From Taenia hydatigena (taxonomy: Eukaryota; Platyhelminthes; Cestoda; Cyclophyllidea; Taeniidae): a stretch of 64,000 bases of DNA. Each line of letters opens with the position of its first letter. Position 1 is the stretch's first letter. Shown here piece by piece: positions 25,201 to 38,179 of the stretch. The stretch is from contig JADWOT020000001.1 in NCBI GenBank assembly GCA_036345935.2, forward strand, positions 8,622,482 to 8,686,481, in the 5' to 3' direction. A model generated the notes under the pieces. That model was not told where the DNA came from, made no database searches, and saw nothing but the letters and a program-made list of their open reading frames with translations. Made by a program: the position numbers and the translations under genes.

Positions 25201-26669
25201 CATCAATTGATGCGAATGGATAAACTTTGTGGCTAAATATCAATTCAATTTTAAGTACATTTGTTACTTTACATAAAATCAGACGCTGAAAGTAAATGCA
25301 AAGTAATTGAGAATAAGTCTTCTCGACTGTAAAATATCAAGACGGTGTAGATTTATGCATGCTTTTGCCTTTTAATTTCATTTCTGCATTTTATATAAAA
25401 ATTTGTCCATGTTCAAAGGCATATATTAAGTTTAGACGATAGCAAACCTATTGAGACACCTTTGAAGGACCCATTAGTGGCTACGCAGAGCATTCCTCAC
25501 AAAACCAGCATTAGGCCTGCATTTGCAAAGCGTGATATCATTACCGCCTTTAACCTCACCGTTATTATCACTGTAGAGACTGGCCAGACTAAGTCGTGGC
25601 TAAAGACAGATCCGTCCGGTGTGCCGGCCCTTCACGAAGTTGAAGAAGTAACCAGGAATGTGGGTAAGAACAAAGCACTCGGTACATTTAATGGGTACAA
25701 ATTATAAATGTGTCTATTACCATAACTGTAGGAAGGTTTGATGCTTTCCTTGTCCACGAATTATTCTTTTTCGCCACTGATCACTTGCATCTGCTTGATG
25801 CCATGCCACTGCATCTTGCAAAATGGCTGAACTGGTCTTCATTGTCCTATCCTTTTGTAGCGCAATGCCACAAAGGCTTAGGTCAAGGAATCAGGAGGTT
25901 GGTAGCATTTTTCGGGTATATGGACAACTCTAAGCGCATTATCAGCAGCTTGATCCAGCGTCAAAGGTCTTACAATCATCCACTGAGCACGATTGTTTCG
26001 ACTTTGCTTTCCTCGAATTCTTTTCTCGACATTGAGCAGCAGCATTCCTAGGCATGAATGCATTTAACCAACCAACAACCAACACGAATTCAGCCAATCT
26101 GGACTGAGAGAGAGGGGGCATCTGGGCTGCTCGCAGGAGTAAATGCGAAAGCTGGTGCTTCTGAAAAGGTGCAAAAATTTGCTGTTTTGGTCCACTTTTT
26201 GGGCAACCCAGGACCGAATGTACTATAGGTACTTACGATTGCAAGTAAACGCTGCAGCAAAATGTTGTCGCAACACCATCAATGATTTACGTGGCCATGA
26301 AGTGAAACCTTGGTTTGACTTTGAAACCCTTATACTGTGCGATACGGCTGAGTCAAAACGCAGGAGTGGCCAAAGTAGTTACGTCAATTTAACATACCCC
26401 AGAAATACTAATTCAAGAAGCAAAAATACCCTATTTTGATGCTTATAACAGCTGAGTGGTTTTATTAAAGTTTGTGCAGATGCGACTGATGCAGTATTGC
26501 CATTGACCTCCTCCTATTAAAGGTGAAGTAGGCGCAACTTGGGAGGCAGTGCGAACACTTCGAGGTAGACATTTGCGGCTGAAAAAAGCAATGCTTTCCT
26601 ATTTGTAAATAAAAAGTGCTTGCTGTAACACCAGATGAATATTAAAAGAGCTGAAACTCTTAGTTATGC

Positions 26670-27095
26670 GTGAGGAGAAGCTAGGATGGTACAAAAGAAG
26701 GGAAGCGAGAGAATGTGCAATTGGTAAGAAATATTGAGATCTGAATGGTAAATAGCAAGAAAGAGTGTGCGCCACCGACTACGATGCATACAGGGCCGTG
26801 GGTTTGGCAGTCTGCCAAGGTTATGCTGTGCCGTTCTAAGGTAGCACGTAAGTACGCTCGGGTAAACTGCAGCAGAAGCTGAAAGCTCGGGGTCGCTCAC
26901 ACACTGTCGTATTTCGATCATCTGCATTTCAACTCAACCCTTTCTGCCACCTCGTTATTTTGCACCCCTCATTACATATTAACGCCAATCCATACAGTCA
27001 ATTCCTATCCCATCATATCCCTTTCATTCGTAATGTATTTGATTGCGGATTATTGCTCGTATATACTACTGTATTGAATAAGGTAATAATAGCAT
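26670..27095 (+). repeat. Family A repeat, copy 2 (3' truncated)
   Basis: It shares 'ccgtgggtttggca', 'tcaattcctatcccatcata' and 'tactgtattgaataaggtaa' with copies 1 and 5, then loses similarity after about 27095. The hairpin phrase is altered to ggcagtctgcc, which can still pair with itself. Confidence 0.7.
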
Positions 27096-28094
27096 TACTA
27101 TGGTCCATTGGGTGCACATAGACAAAGCATGTATGACGACTGTAGTCTTAAAACATTTGGTATGAGTACACAACTGCCATTTGTCGGCTACTATAACTGA
27201 CTGGAAGTATCCTGCATGATTATGCATAGCGACTGCTGCATAAACGTGCACGGGTTGGGTGCGTCCATTTCTCGACATCTGCTATCGTGCAATTTCAAAC
27301 GTGTGTGGGTGCCATTTGGGAAGCTGCACGAGAAATAGGTCGGTCCAAATAAGGTGCGTGAGCTTGTTACACTGTCACCTCTTTTATGGTGCCATCGCAA
27401 GTGCATGAATAACAAACGCTTCTTTTCCAAGACTTGCATTTCCTCCTTTGGCAATGACATCTACTTGGCTTCAACCAAATGCGGCACACAAAGTGTGCCT
27501 TACTTGCGTTTTTTAAACGAGCATGGTAAGGAATTAGATGATAGCCTCTGCTGGTTAATTACACAATTGCAAAGGTGCGAAAAACTTTGGCATCGACTGC
27601 CTTTGATGCAAAAACCATAACAAATAAATTAATAGAACCCTTCATTTTCCACACACTAAAGATTTACACATCTCTGCCTTTCTCACGACTTATGTGCCCC
27701 TAACAGCTTGTTCGTAGATCGCAATGGCGCAGTTGTTCTCCAGCATCTGGCTTTTCGTTTATACAAATTCTTCTTATTTGTAATATTTAATAGATAGATA
27801 AAAAGATTGATTTGCTGAAATTGGCATCTACTCAATTCTCATTTTAGTTAGTTAATTAATATTGCCTAGAAATTGCTAGAGACACAGTAGTAGCAAGCAG
27901 ATTAATACACTTATGATACGGATCCGTCCGTCCCTGGTGTACAGGGCAGCCGTGGTCAAATTAACCTCGTCTGTTTAAGTCAACTTCTGTTGAGCAGAAT
28001 GTGCTCCACATAAACAAGAAGTTAGCTTAGGTCAAATCGCACTTCCGGTCTTTCCCGCCAAACTGCAAATTCGCATCATGGTCCGATTTAGCTA

Positions 28095-28400
28095 TTTTAA
28101 TCGAAGACATCTTCTCCTTACCCTCGCACTGCAGATGATCAGCAAAGTGCAGTAGGGAAAACATGGGCTCGTATTTTCCAGCCACTTTTGAAATGATTCG
28201 TGTTTCAGCGGCATTGTAACCATAATAGCATCAGGACGCAGTTTCAGATCGAAATGTCGTTTTGTCCTAAGACAAGAGCGCATGACTTTGCAGAATCATT
28301 GGCCTAACCAACGGAGAACTCAATCTCAATTTTGTGCTGATCTGATATTCATCGCTTCTTTGGCTGTCGCTGCTGTGGAGGAAAGCGTAATCAAAGCCGA
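28095..28400 (-). repeat. Dispersed repeat E, copy 1 (inverted relative to copy 2)
   Basis: Its reverse complement matches 37985-38175: 'agatcagcacaaa', 'tctgcaaagtc' against 'cctgcaaagtc', 'cttaggacaaaacgacatt' against 'cttaggacagaccgacatt', and a shared 'ggaaaat' stretch. The minus strand frame at 28092-28283 (CLRTKRHFDLKLR) has a counterpart reading CLRTDRHSILELR in copy 2. Copy 2 is broken by stops, so this may be a decayed element protein. No family recognised. Confidence 0.65.
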
Positions 28401-30529
28401 CTGCTGCATGATAGACTCAAACGCATGATATTACAATGAAATGTGGCTATGTGCGTGATCGAATGTAATTCTACGTAAGAATATAATCGGCACATCGATG
28501 CAACAACAATAAGGCAGTCGAAATATTGACTAACATACATGAACCGAGGCAATTACAGCGATTGAATGGGTGCCGAGACGGATACTTCAATAAATCGAGT
28601 CCATATAACCCCGACCAGATCGACAATCATGTACACAAGTTTTGCGTAAGATTACCTGCTAAAAACTATTTCCGTTGATTTCTTGAAAATGCGAAACTGC
28701 TCTCCAAATAGCTGTAATTGCTTCAGGATGAAAGGTAGGTCATAGAAATGAAATATTTGTCAGACATATGTGAGCGGTACAACCAAAGATAAGGTAACAG
28801 TGTAACAATTTTATGCACTTTTTCCTGGTTCAGCCTATTTCTCATATAGGCTCACAAATGGCACATACACATTGGAAATTACATGACAGCAAATAAGTTG
28901 TAGGACATTCTCTGTTGCATCTTAGAGGTCTAGAAATGGATGCACCCAGCCCGAGCACGTCTACCCAGCACTTGCTTTGCGTCACCACGCAGGATACTTC
29001 CTGTTAATTACCATAGTCGATCGATGGAAGGAGCGTGCTTCTATTGAGTACCTTGAGACTACAGTTGTCATGCAGGTTTAGGCCGTTTGCATTCAATAAG
29101 CCTCTACAAATAGTCATCTTTAGGGTCTCGTGACGAGAAATATCCAATTGCACACCAAATTGATGGTGATAATGCGCAATTGGTCTCGGCGTAGTTGCTG
29201 AATTCATCCACAACCGACTGCATGTACATCCGACTGCTAGATGTGAATAAATTAAACTTCTAAACTTCCATATGATCGCTGCCATTTATTTGACAATCGT
29301 AATACTTTCCTTCAACATTACCAGCGCCCAATTTTCTGTTGCGCTTTTAAAGATGGGTCAGATTAAATAGCTAAATGCAAGTGGACGCACGAATTAGACT
29401 TGCTAAAGTGATTATACGTCTAACTACTAAAATTAGATTGCAATTGCTATACCCTTATACGAAAGTTCAATTAATAGATAAGGTGTTGCATAGTAAGGCT
29501 ATTAAACGACGAGAATGAAACAGATGCATTTTTGCTGGGATTAAAATCGTGAATTAGGTCGTTTAGCATACAATCATTAAAAAAGAGGAAGAGGAAAAAG
29601 AAGGAAATGGCTGCGGTGAAGGCAAATGCGAAAGGAAACAAACCTAATCAAGTGCTCCATTCATACTTCTGCGTGCATCACACCAACAAATGTAGCTTTG
29701 TTGTGACTCCACAGGCCCTTTTGTCGCATTGTCCATTCCACCTAATTAACTGACTCACCTAAATACAGTAGCGTCGCATCCAACTAACGGGTTCAAAGTT
29801 ACAGAGTAAAAGTATTTTGTTGAGGCGTGTTTCTCCTCTTGTATGTGCTCAATTTACGGCGTCTAATGGCATTTGCTTACTTGCCAAGTTGGTCAGAGAA
29901 TGAGAGCTGTCAAAGCACTAATTCGGTCACGTTAATCCTATTTCAGTCAGAGGTATTTACCTACAGTGCTTGAGTGTCTCTGCGTTCCCAGGGGTTATCA
30001 GCGTGCTCAGACCATACAGAGGAAGACAATATCCTTCCAAAAGGCATGGAGGCTACTTACCAGGGGACTTCTAAAAATTCGCACGGTACTTAGTGATCGT
30101 TACAATCCAACTACCAAGATTGCCTACAAATGTTGTATTCCTGTGCACGCACTCACGCACACGTGAGCTCATGAGTACAAAAAACTTTGGGTTTTGGAAT
30201 TAGGCGAAAAAGGCTACAACCGTTAGGGAACTTCATGACCGTAAGTCGATGAATTTAATAGAGCAGTTGCATTTTGGAAGTCTATTTCTCATGATATGAT
30301 AAAAATCAAAGCAAAAGGTGTGGGTAAAGTCACTGATTATGTAATCATATGCAAGGATGACAAGTGGTGCACACTGACGCGACGCTACGTACATGGAATG
30401 CATGGCATTGCATAGATGCGAAAAGATGGCAGATGACTAGAAGATGGTAAGGTAAAGCATAGAAAGGCAGAGACTATATAAATACGAGAAATGGAGCTTG
30501 TGTTTACAATTGGGTTGATATGACGACAT

Positions 30530-30760
30530 CGTAGATTAGGTGATTGAGTATATTGAATATCTAAAGCGGGGCAGTTTTCATGATGTAGGCGCATTTGCAA
30601 GTAACATTAACGCATTAATTACAGTACTCCAACATTATCACAAATGCTATGCATAATTTACCCTTTCCTTTTCAGCCATTGTATCCTACGCTACATTCCA
30701 GTAGTCCAATATGATTTGGAAGCAAAAGCTAGACTTGTAAGCTCTAATATATTCTCCGTT
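30530..30760 (+). repeat. Dispersed repeat B, copy 2
   Basis: Partner of 23885-24150; see the shared phrases there. It includes 'aaagctagacttgtaagctc', matching 'ataagctagacttgcgagca' in copy 1. Confidence 0.5.
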
Positions 30761-31194
30761 TTGAAGGGCTGCATTAGCATGACCACCAATAATCTGCTTT
30801 TAGTGGGCAGCTTGCAGAGTATTAGTAAGGAAAATGAAGGGATTGCGGAATAAGGCGATATAAATAGAACAGCGATGTGCGCTACTTTGTCGAGCAAAGT
30901 ACTAAAGCGGCACACAGACAGCAAATGAAAGAGAGGCTATTTTGAGATAAAGTAGGGAGCAATCAGAGGAAGTTTCGTTTGATTTACTTCGTCACGGTTC
31001 ACATTATCACTCATGAAAGCACGATTTTTAATAAAACCCGGAATTTCGTACCGATTTGGGTGGTGTGAACGTCTTGAAGTACACCTCTGCGTCTGTCCAA
31101 AGCGAAGCTTCCCGCTGCGTAGACGATATGGGTTTCTATAACAGCTAATGAAGACTAGAAAGCTAAAAGCATTGTTTTGTGGGTATTATCTAGG

Positions 31195-31490
31195 CAAGTA
31201 TGGAGGCAAAAGAAATGATAAATGCGTAGTCGATGAGGAATATTGTGATTTTAAATGGTTAAAAACATGGATGAGCGCTAGTGATGGCGCTGCGTAGATG
31301 GCCGTGGATTTGGCACTCCATTGAGGTTATGCTTGGCTGGCCTAGGTAATACTCGCACTGGTGACTCAGTCCGCTTTCGAAATCAGAGCGAAAAGTGGGT
31401 TAAACTCGACTTACGACAATGCTGCAGCTAACCGATCAAAATCTTACCGTATTGCTGGTCGCCTCTCCCACACTCGACTTCCTTTTTAAC
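31195..31490 (+). repeat. Family A repeat, copy 3 (5' part only, diverged)
   Basis: It shares 'gatggcgctgcgtagatg', 'ccgtggatttggcactccat' and 'gaggttatgctt' with other A copies. Similarity fades in the CT-rich middle and the 3' half is absent. Confidence 0.6.
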
Positions 31491-32269
31491 CCGGTAGCAC
31501 TAATAATTGATCAGTAACGTTTTGTTTGATTTTGTTTACAGAAAATTTTCCGTATTTATACGGCAGTGGCGTTTTCCTTTTCCCCGTTTAGAACATGTAG
31601 AGCTCCTAGCAAAGCAGTGATTGGACTAACCACTGTATGCTACAGGTGATGTGTTTACCCCGATGCGTATTGAACATAGTTTGATCTAAACCATTCTTCT
31701 CTAAGCATGATGTTAAACGACACAGTAAGGCATGGAGGCAGCGGATGGAGAAGAAGAAGAGTGCAAGAATGGTTAATAACGAATTGGCCTCCTAAAAACT
31801 GCAGCAGAAAATGAGACCAGAAACTGCTCTTACAATACGGGCTTATTTGAGTACCACTTAGTCCGTTTCTGACATTTTTGGGAACAAGGGAAGTGTTCAA
31901 ATTAAAATTAAAGGTAATTCAGATGATATGCGTTTGATCAATTTCCTAGCAAACGTAGTATTGTATTGAATATCATCAGCGAGAGGAGTGTGTGGGACTA
32001 CTCACGTTAAATGACGGCTTTTGGTACAGCTATACCAAGTTGCGATTAAGGTCGCAATGTTTGTGAGCAAATAATGTCTGATTTGGAACTCCTCAATATA
32101 TCTGACACGAAATTATAATATTGCTTCGGTAACAATTAGAAAACCCAATAAGTTTTGTAAGGTAAGTAGAAAGCAAATGATTAAGGAACAATATTTATGG
32201 AGCAACACCATAGGATTGTTGAAAAGCCAAACCTCGATTCAATTTATGTGGAGCAGCTAAGATAGTTGA

Positions 32270-32790
32270 AAGAAAAGGGAATTAGTAGAATGTGCACTTA
32301 ATTAGGATTGCCGAGAGTTGAGTGGTTAATAAAAGGGTATGAGAGGTCAGCGATGGCCTTGCGTAGATGCATGTGGGTTTGACGTTGGCACAATTAGTTA
32401 CATTTCACTCATCTGCACCCTGCTTTAGTCCTCCCTGCTACTCTTCATTCCTTTGCATTTCGCTCCACACATTTGCGTTATTTCGTGTAGTTAAGTCCTA
32501 TCCCATCATGTAACATCCTTTCGCACTGTACTTGATTGAGGTCTTTTCACGCATACACTACTATATTGAATAAGGAAATACTAAAGGTCGAGGCAGTGAC
32601 GTCGGTGGTGCAGACAAATATACTGTCCACGGTGTGATCGACGAACTCATCAAAAGATGAATAAGTGTAAGTGCGTAGAAGTGTGTTTCGTGGAGTGTCT
32701 CTGTTTCGTTTGCATTCACAAATGCTTCTTTCAACCTTTTGAAAGGATACTGATGGTTGTTGTGGCACAAGGGAGTAAAACAAGCAAACT
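32270..32790 (+). repeat. Family A repeat, copy 4 (internal deletion)
   Basis: It matches copies 1 and 5 at 'gcgatggccttgcgtagatg' and from 'cactcatctgcaccctgctt' onward, including 'actatattgaataagg' and 'gtttgcattcacaaatgc'. About 100 bp between 'gtgggtttg' and 'acatttcac' is missing, removing the hairpin and the 'ctgggttagtac' segment. Confidence 0.75.
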
Positions 32791-33505
32791 TAAAAGTCAG
32801 CCAGCTCTAATTTACCATGCTTACCGTGCTTTGTGAGCATGGAAATTCGTAAGCTGTCTGCATTTCTACATCCTAGCACTCTGATTCCCATTTCCACAGT
32901 CCTTCTTGAGTTACCCAACTTAAGAGCTCAAGAGTAATCCAGCCTGTGACAGTAAGACCTCCCTCCACTAGACGATTACAAGTGCATCCCTTTGCCCAAA
33001 ACCACTGCATTACTGCAATCTCGTGACTCCCCTAACAAAATCGCTCAGTGGGAAGTTGAGGAGTTCAGTTTATCTACAAAGGCAAAATGTCCCACTAAAC
33101 CACCATAAAGTGTCTTATCCTTGACTAATTTTTGAAGAGTATCAACTAGAATGATCAACAAGGCCTGGTACAGGGTCAATAATTGCTCATGTCTACAAGA
33201 GAAGCGACCATTACTCTGACACCGATTCGGCGGCCTCAAGGGGTTGCACCAGGTATCAGTGGCAGCTAGCGTGACATGATAAGTCAAACTGTTTTTGGGC
33301 ATTTAACAACATGGCTAGCAGCTTACCATTACTAACCGTTCGCATAACCTTTGTTTTCCTTCACAATTTGTCCATAAGGTAATATTAACCTCCATGGATG
33401 GCGCGTCAGATGTAAAATAGAACAGCTGTCAAAATTGCAGCTATTGTTTGGACAAACAACAGTCAGCACAATGCTGGCTGTTGCACGAGTTGGAATCAGA
33501 AGAAT

Positions 33506-33580
33506 AGGAGGAGGAGGAGGAGGAGGAGGAGAAGGAGGAGGAGGAGGAGGAGGAGGAGGAGGAGGAGGAGGAGGAGGAAG
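33506..33580 (+). repeat. (GGA)n microsatellite
   Basis: About 25 units of a GGA/GAG trinucleotide with one GAAG interruption near 33531. The runs of glycine (+) and proline (-) in frames across it are artefacts of the repeat. Confidence 0.98.
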
Positions 33581-33807
33581 AGTCCAAGACAGAAACCTAG
33601 TTATTCGAAAACGAATGAGCGTCAGTTTGTACTTCCTTTCCATAATTTCATCACCCAAGTGTCAGACACCTAAATATGGCGTTGAATAAATTGGATTTTT
33701 GCCTAAGTGGCTAATGGCACTAAAATGTCACGGTAGCCATAACATTAGTGGACAGTGTCGGACTAACATTCATGGAATGAATATTTTAAACGATCGATAG
33801 TTGCGCC

Positions 33808-34071
33808 TCAAAACCACATCATGTTATGTGATTGAACATTTGTCCAAATAATTGCTGCAATATTTCCACTGATTGCTTTTTTCCCTATGAATTTCTGCAA
33901 AGTAAAGAGATAGATAGCTTAGGCTGCCATTGATTTGTTGGAACTCACCTCATTTTGACTAACCAAATGTAGCGGGTTTTCGCCGAAGCAGAGAAGATGG
34001 GCACATGTACTCACCGGTTGCATCGTGCAGATTAATCTCGTGTGCATTCGTGTCGCTTTCAACAAGGAATC
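33808..34071 (-). pseudogene. Ankyrin-repeat-like exon pieces with short introns, possibly broken
   Basis: On the minus strand, 34071-34015 reads FLVESDTNAHEINLHDATG and ends at ACCG|GTGAGTAC. Next, 33983-33949 reads GENPLHLVSQNE and ends at GAG|GTGAGTTCC. A clean 54-nt intron (33948-33895) closes with ctctttactttgcag, and the following 33894-33808 piece is open for 28 codons to TGA. The first two pieces together resemble the core of an ankyrin repeat (NxxDxxGxNPLHLV). The 31 nt between them begin with GTGAGT but end in ttcg rather than AG, so that acceptor appears lost or the join is a frameshift. It could instead be chance. A further donor (ACG|GTGAGTGG, minus, GT at 34352-34353) lies upstream. 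Confidence 0.3.
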
Positions 34072-35439
34072 CTTAAATGTTATTTTTGCTAGCAGCGCGG
34101 CGGAATCCAGGCAGGGCGTGAGCAAATGAAGATGAAGTGTACTGCTTCTAATAGATTTGATTTGCATAAGTAACAAGCATATCATTGTTGGAGACGTAAT
34201 GAACGATATGATTGTGAAAGCCAATTTATACTGCAAGCGCTTCTGTTAGCAAATAACGTATAGGAGTTGCAGGACAAGCTATTGATGCGCGCAGTCTTTC
34301 ATGGTCAGCATACGGAATCCATCTGCCTAACTCCTGCAACTATTACCACTCACCGTCTGATGCAGTTGCAAACCAGTGACTACATCACTCGTGTCACAAA
34401 CGCCCTTCCTTAAGGTTCCTGACACTGCATTCTCTGATTATCTCAGCCAGCTTCTTACAAAATGGAACTGTCAATTAGTCTTAGGTCCATAGCGCAAGTA
34501 ATTTGACCAACTTAGCCGAGTTCGCTTTGAAAGAGTGGCATTCATCACTTCCTCTCATGCGCCAACGAATTCGAAGCCAAAACATCCCTCGTGTGTGCAG
34601 CTCCTCAACAAAGCGAATGTTGATGAGTAAATGCAGCCCACTTCGATGCAAGCAGGAGACAAACTACTCGTATTTAAATCGCTACTTGTGATCTCTGCTT
34701 GTTTCGTCTTCTTCCGTCACTTTAGATAACGTCATTGGCCATAGTGTCACTTTGAGGCGAATCATGCACTGCGACTAGTTTAGTTTTGCATGAAGTTGGG
34801 AGTATTCTTATGTATTTTGATGCAGTGAGTAAGCGTATAGGTTGTGGTTTGCTATCATAGACTTGTGTAAGCAGAGCGTTGGGAATTGAGCATTTGTCCT
34901 TCTGTCATAAAATTGGGAACATTTACGTGCATTCAGGAAGAGGCAGCTGCCTCTCCTTCTTCTGCCTCCAATGTCGTAGCAACAGCCATTAAGTGGAAAG
35001 TCAGCTCCATAATTGATAGCATTACTTTGTTTCCATTTTTAACATTACTAATTTATCTGAATGACACTTTGACAATTGAAGACAACTTACTTATTCTGTT
35101 TTCGCATTCCCAGCAAAAGGGTAAATTGGACCCACCTTATCACAAAATTGCACTTGACCACACAAAACCTTACAACCTTCATTGACAAAATTGCTGATAA
35201 CCTCCTTCACGACGCACATTCATGATCAAATGATGCCTGATTTTGAACTGGATGTTGCATGTAGTGCTAAGTCCCCTCAAGTATTTCTGACACAAAAGTA
35301 AAATGGCATTTTTGGATACAACAGGAGCGACCTCTGAATTTGGCAGAATAAGTAAAAAAGAAATGATTTAGGCATAGGATTTTAGGGCGACACCAGACAA
35401 ATGTCAAAAAAGCTGCAGTGCTTCGTGATTTTGGGCAGT

Positions 35440-36060
35440 GGCTAAGACAGTAAAAAAGAAAAGAGAAGCAACAGAGTATGCAGTTCGCAAGGAAAGTTGT
35501 GAGTTGAATGGTAATTAGTAAAGAGAAGTAGACGTCAGCGATAGCCTTGCGCACAAGCCCGTGGGTTTGGTACCCCACTGGGGTTGTGCTGCCTGGGTCT
35601 GGGTTAGTACATACACTTTAGTGACAGAAGTGGAACGCTCGGGATCGCTGACTCACTTTGTTACGTTTCAATCAGCTGCACCTTACTTTAGTCTTCCCTG
35701 CTACTCTTTATTCTTCTATTCTCATCAACCCATTTGTGTTAGTTCGTACAGTCAAGTCTGTCCCATCACATTACATTCCTTCGCACCGGACTTGATTGCA
35801 GTTTAGTGCGCGTATATATTACTGCATTGAATAAGGTAATATTAAAGGATGAGGCAATGACTTTGGTGGTGGAGATTGATGCTGTGTTCATGGAGCTGTC
35901 GGCGGCCGCATCAACAAATGAATGAGTCCAAACGCGTTGAAGCATATATATGGAAGGCGGCTGTTTAGTTTGCATTCGCAAATTCATCGTCAATTGCACG
36001 AAGCTTTGCAAGGTGAGCCGCAAAGTTGGTACACATCAATGAATGCAAATAAGGAAAGCT
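35440..36060 (+). repeat. Family A repeat, copy 5 (near full length)
   Basis: It is the best partner of copy 1. Both carry the landmarks 'gcgatagccttg', 'ccgtgggtttgg', 'ctgggttagtac', 'gaagtggaacgc', 'gggatcgctg', 'gcgtatatattactg' and 'gctgtttag' in order. Its 3' end (gcaaagttggtacacatca) matches the minus-strand fragment at 48740-48920, which shows that the family extends to about 36050. Confidence 0.8.
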
Positions 36061-37055
36061 GCAGATATACGTCACTTTAGGTAAAATGAGCATTTTCTGA
36101 TCCTAATTCCGCATGCTTAGACTCCCAATTTGTGCTATCCCTCTACTTCGTAATTCGGATACTTAGACTTGGATCTTCAAAGCGTAATCAAGTTCTACTA
36201 GGCTAGTCAGAGTCCGCGCATTTATAAATGCAATTTTTTTATTATTGAAATCCTGCAATGTGGGCTTAAAGATTTGAAGCCTTACTGCAGTTGGACTTTC
36301 CCATCTCAACGATGCCCGTCTTTGCACATTCGCAAGTGGCCCTAATTGAAAAATTATGGTGCTTTTGGCAGGCACAACATCACAAAGCGGCCAGACAATT
36401 GGTTATTTTGTTTACAGCTACTGAGAATTCCGTCCGTCGTTGCATTAATTGCATGACCAAACTCAAATCACGATTAGGATTTGCTCTGTCACTTCTCCAT
36501 CACATCCCATTTTGTGTCTCCTTTTCTATGCTACCGTAGCTGCCCCCAACCTCCTTTCTATTTATTCATAGCTCCATCCCTCCCTTCAGTCACTTTCGCA
36601 TGCACTCATTCATCCTAGTAAGTGTGCACGTCTACAAGTCCAACCACATAATATTTTAATTAACATTTTCTATCCTCCACTAATTTTCATTACTTCCTGG
36701 CTTTTAGGCTCTCTTTCTTTTTTCTTTATGTCTTACTTTGCATTACTTGTTGCATTTGTCCACGCACATGCGAATGCAATCAACAAGGCTGCATTGTACA
36801 CTGGGTTGCATTTATTAGTCGTCGTTTGAAACTGTCGAGCCCGTCTTGATCCCAGTGTCTACTACTGTCTCCAACATCACTGCTTTTTCCTTAGCGTTAA
36901 CTGTTTTAAAACAGTGATTTGCATCTTATTCTCAGTAATAGTTTTGGTTGCACAAATGAGAAGAGGTGTCACGCGGTAGCATCATTGAGGCACCTAAATT
37001 GGTCTCAATGGGTGCACTCGGTGTTTTGAGATTACCAACCACACGAAGCTAAGTC

Positions 37056-37430
37056 GTGGAACACGACCAGGAGGCAGTCCAAGTCTCCGACCCATCAACA
37101 GCCTCCATACCCCTAACAAATCTCGGTACGTCAAAAGATACAAAACCGAGCAAATGCCAGTTGAATACCCAAATCAACTCAAACCATGGGGTTAGCAATA
37201 CTTTCCCCGATTGTTTTGAAGTTATGTGTGGTAGTAATTATTGAGGTTGTTTCCAGTGCTGGCGGTCTAGGAAAGCTTCAAGCTGACCTCGAGTGGTTCA
37301 CCATTCTGTGTGTACCTCATTTTCGTCCACATGACCAGCAGCTGCGCGAAATTCCACTATGTATCTCACAGCCCCATGGCCCAGATGCTCGTGAGCAAAT
37401 TGTAGAACACCTGATCTACGTCATGTAAAA
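37056..37430 (+). other. Coding-like block, unassigned
   Basis: Two overlapping plus-strand frames (37056-37244 and 37186-37428) have coding-like composition. The second runs 59 codons after a fair acceptor (gaggttgtttccag) and includes GKLQADLEWFTILCVPHFRP. A GTACGT donor lies at 37124, but joining it to that acceptor creates a stop. No family recognised. Confidence 0.15.
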
Positions 37431-37984
37431 GATATTTATAACATCTTCAATAGCCATTTAAGGTAAGGATGAATAGGCCCTCAAGCCGAACTGACAAATC
37501 GTCGAGATAACCACTTTGTCAGGAACCAGAATATTGAAGAATTTTGGTTAGCGCGCTTCAATGAACTCTTCTTATTGTCAGAGTAAGGGAATGAGATACC
37601 TTTCTATGAAATTTAAGGCAGTGCTGATGACAAATGAGGCAATAAGCCGTACATAAATATGTTAAAACCGTAGCTTTCTTTTTCAAAATTGCCTATTTCA
37701 AAACAGTAGCAAAGGGTTACCATTCGGGGTAGAACAAGGCAGAGGAATGCAAACAAATGCGAAACTGTTGAGATTCTGCCTTCTTTTACCAATGAATAAC
37801 TGCAACAACAATGAGAACAAAACAGTTTCTGACAGATAATCTGTGCGCGCAGTTGTGGATCTGGTCGGAATTATATCGACACAGTTCATCGGGCCGCCCA
37901 TCCCGTTGTCTAATCAATCACTGCAATAACGATGAGCCAAATGTGTGAATTTGTCACGGTTGTCTATTTGTCATTTCATTCATG

Positions 37985-38175
37985 CGCCAGATCAGCACAA
38001 ATCGTAGCGCCGTGCGTCGTTAGTTAGACCCACAATCCTGCAAAGTCGTATGTCCTTGCCTTAGGACAGACCGACATTCCATTCTGGAACTACGGTCCAA
38101 TACGGCTGTGTTCGCATTACTGCTAAAATACGAATTATTCCGAAATGGGCGGAAAATTACGAATCAAAGCTGCCC
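37985..38175 (+). repeat. Dispersed repeat E, copy 2
   Basis: Opposite orientation to 28095-28400. It shares 'agatcagcacaaatcg', 'ctgcaaagtcgtatg' and 'gccttaggacag' with the reverse complement of that block, and has more stops in the shared frame. Confidence 0.65.
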
Positions 38176-38179
38176 TGCC

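Noticed and set aside
32140..32170. Donor AAG|GTAAGTA at 32161
   Set aside because: The short frame upstream has no acceptor or recognisable coding content.
33332..33689. Poly-proline and poly-glycine open frames
   Set aside because: Produced by the GGA microsatellite.
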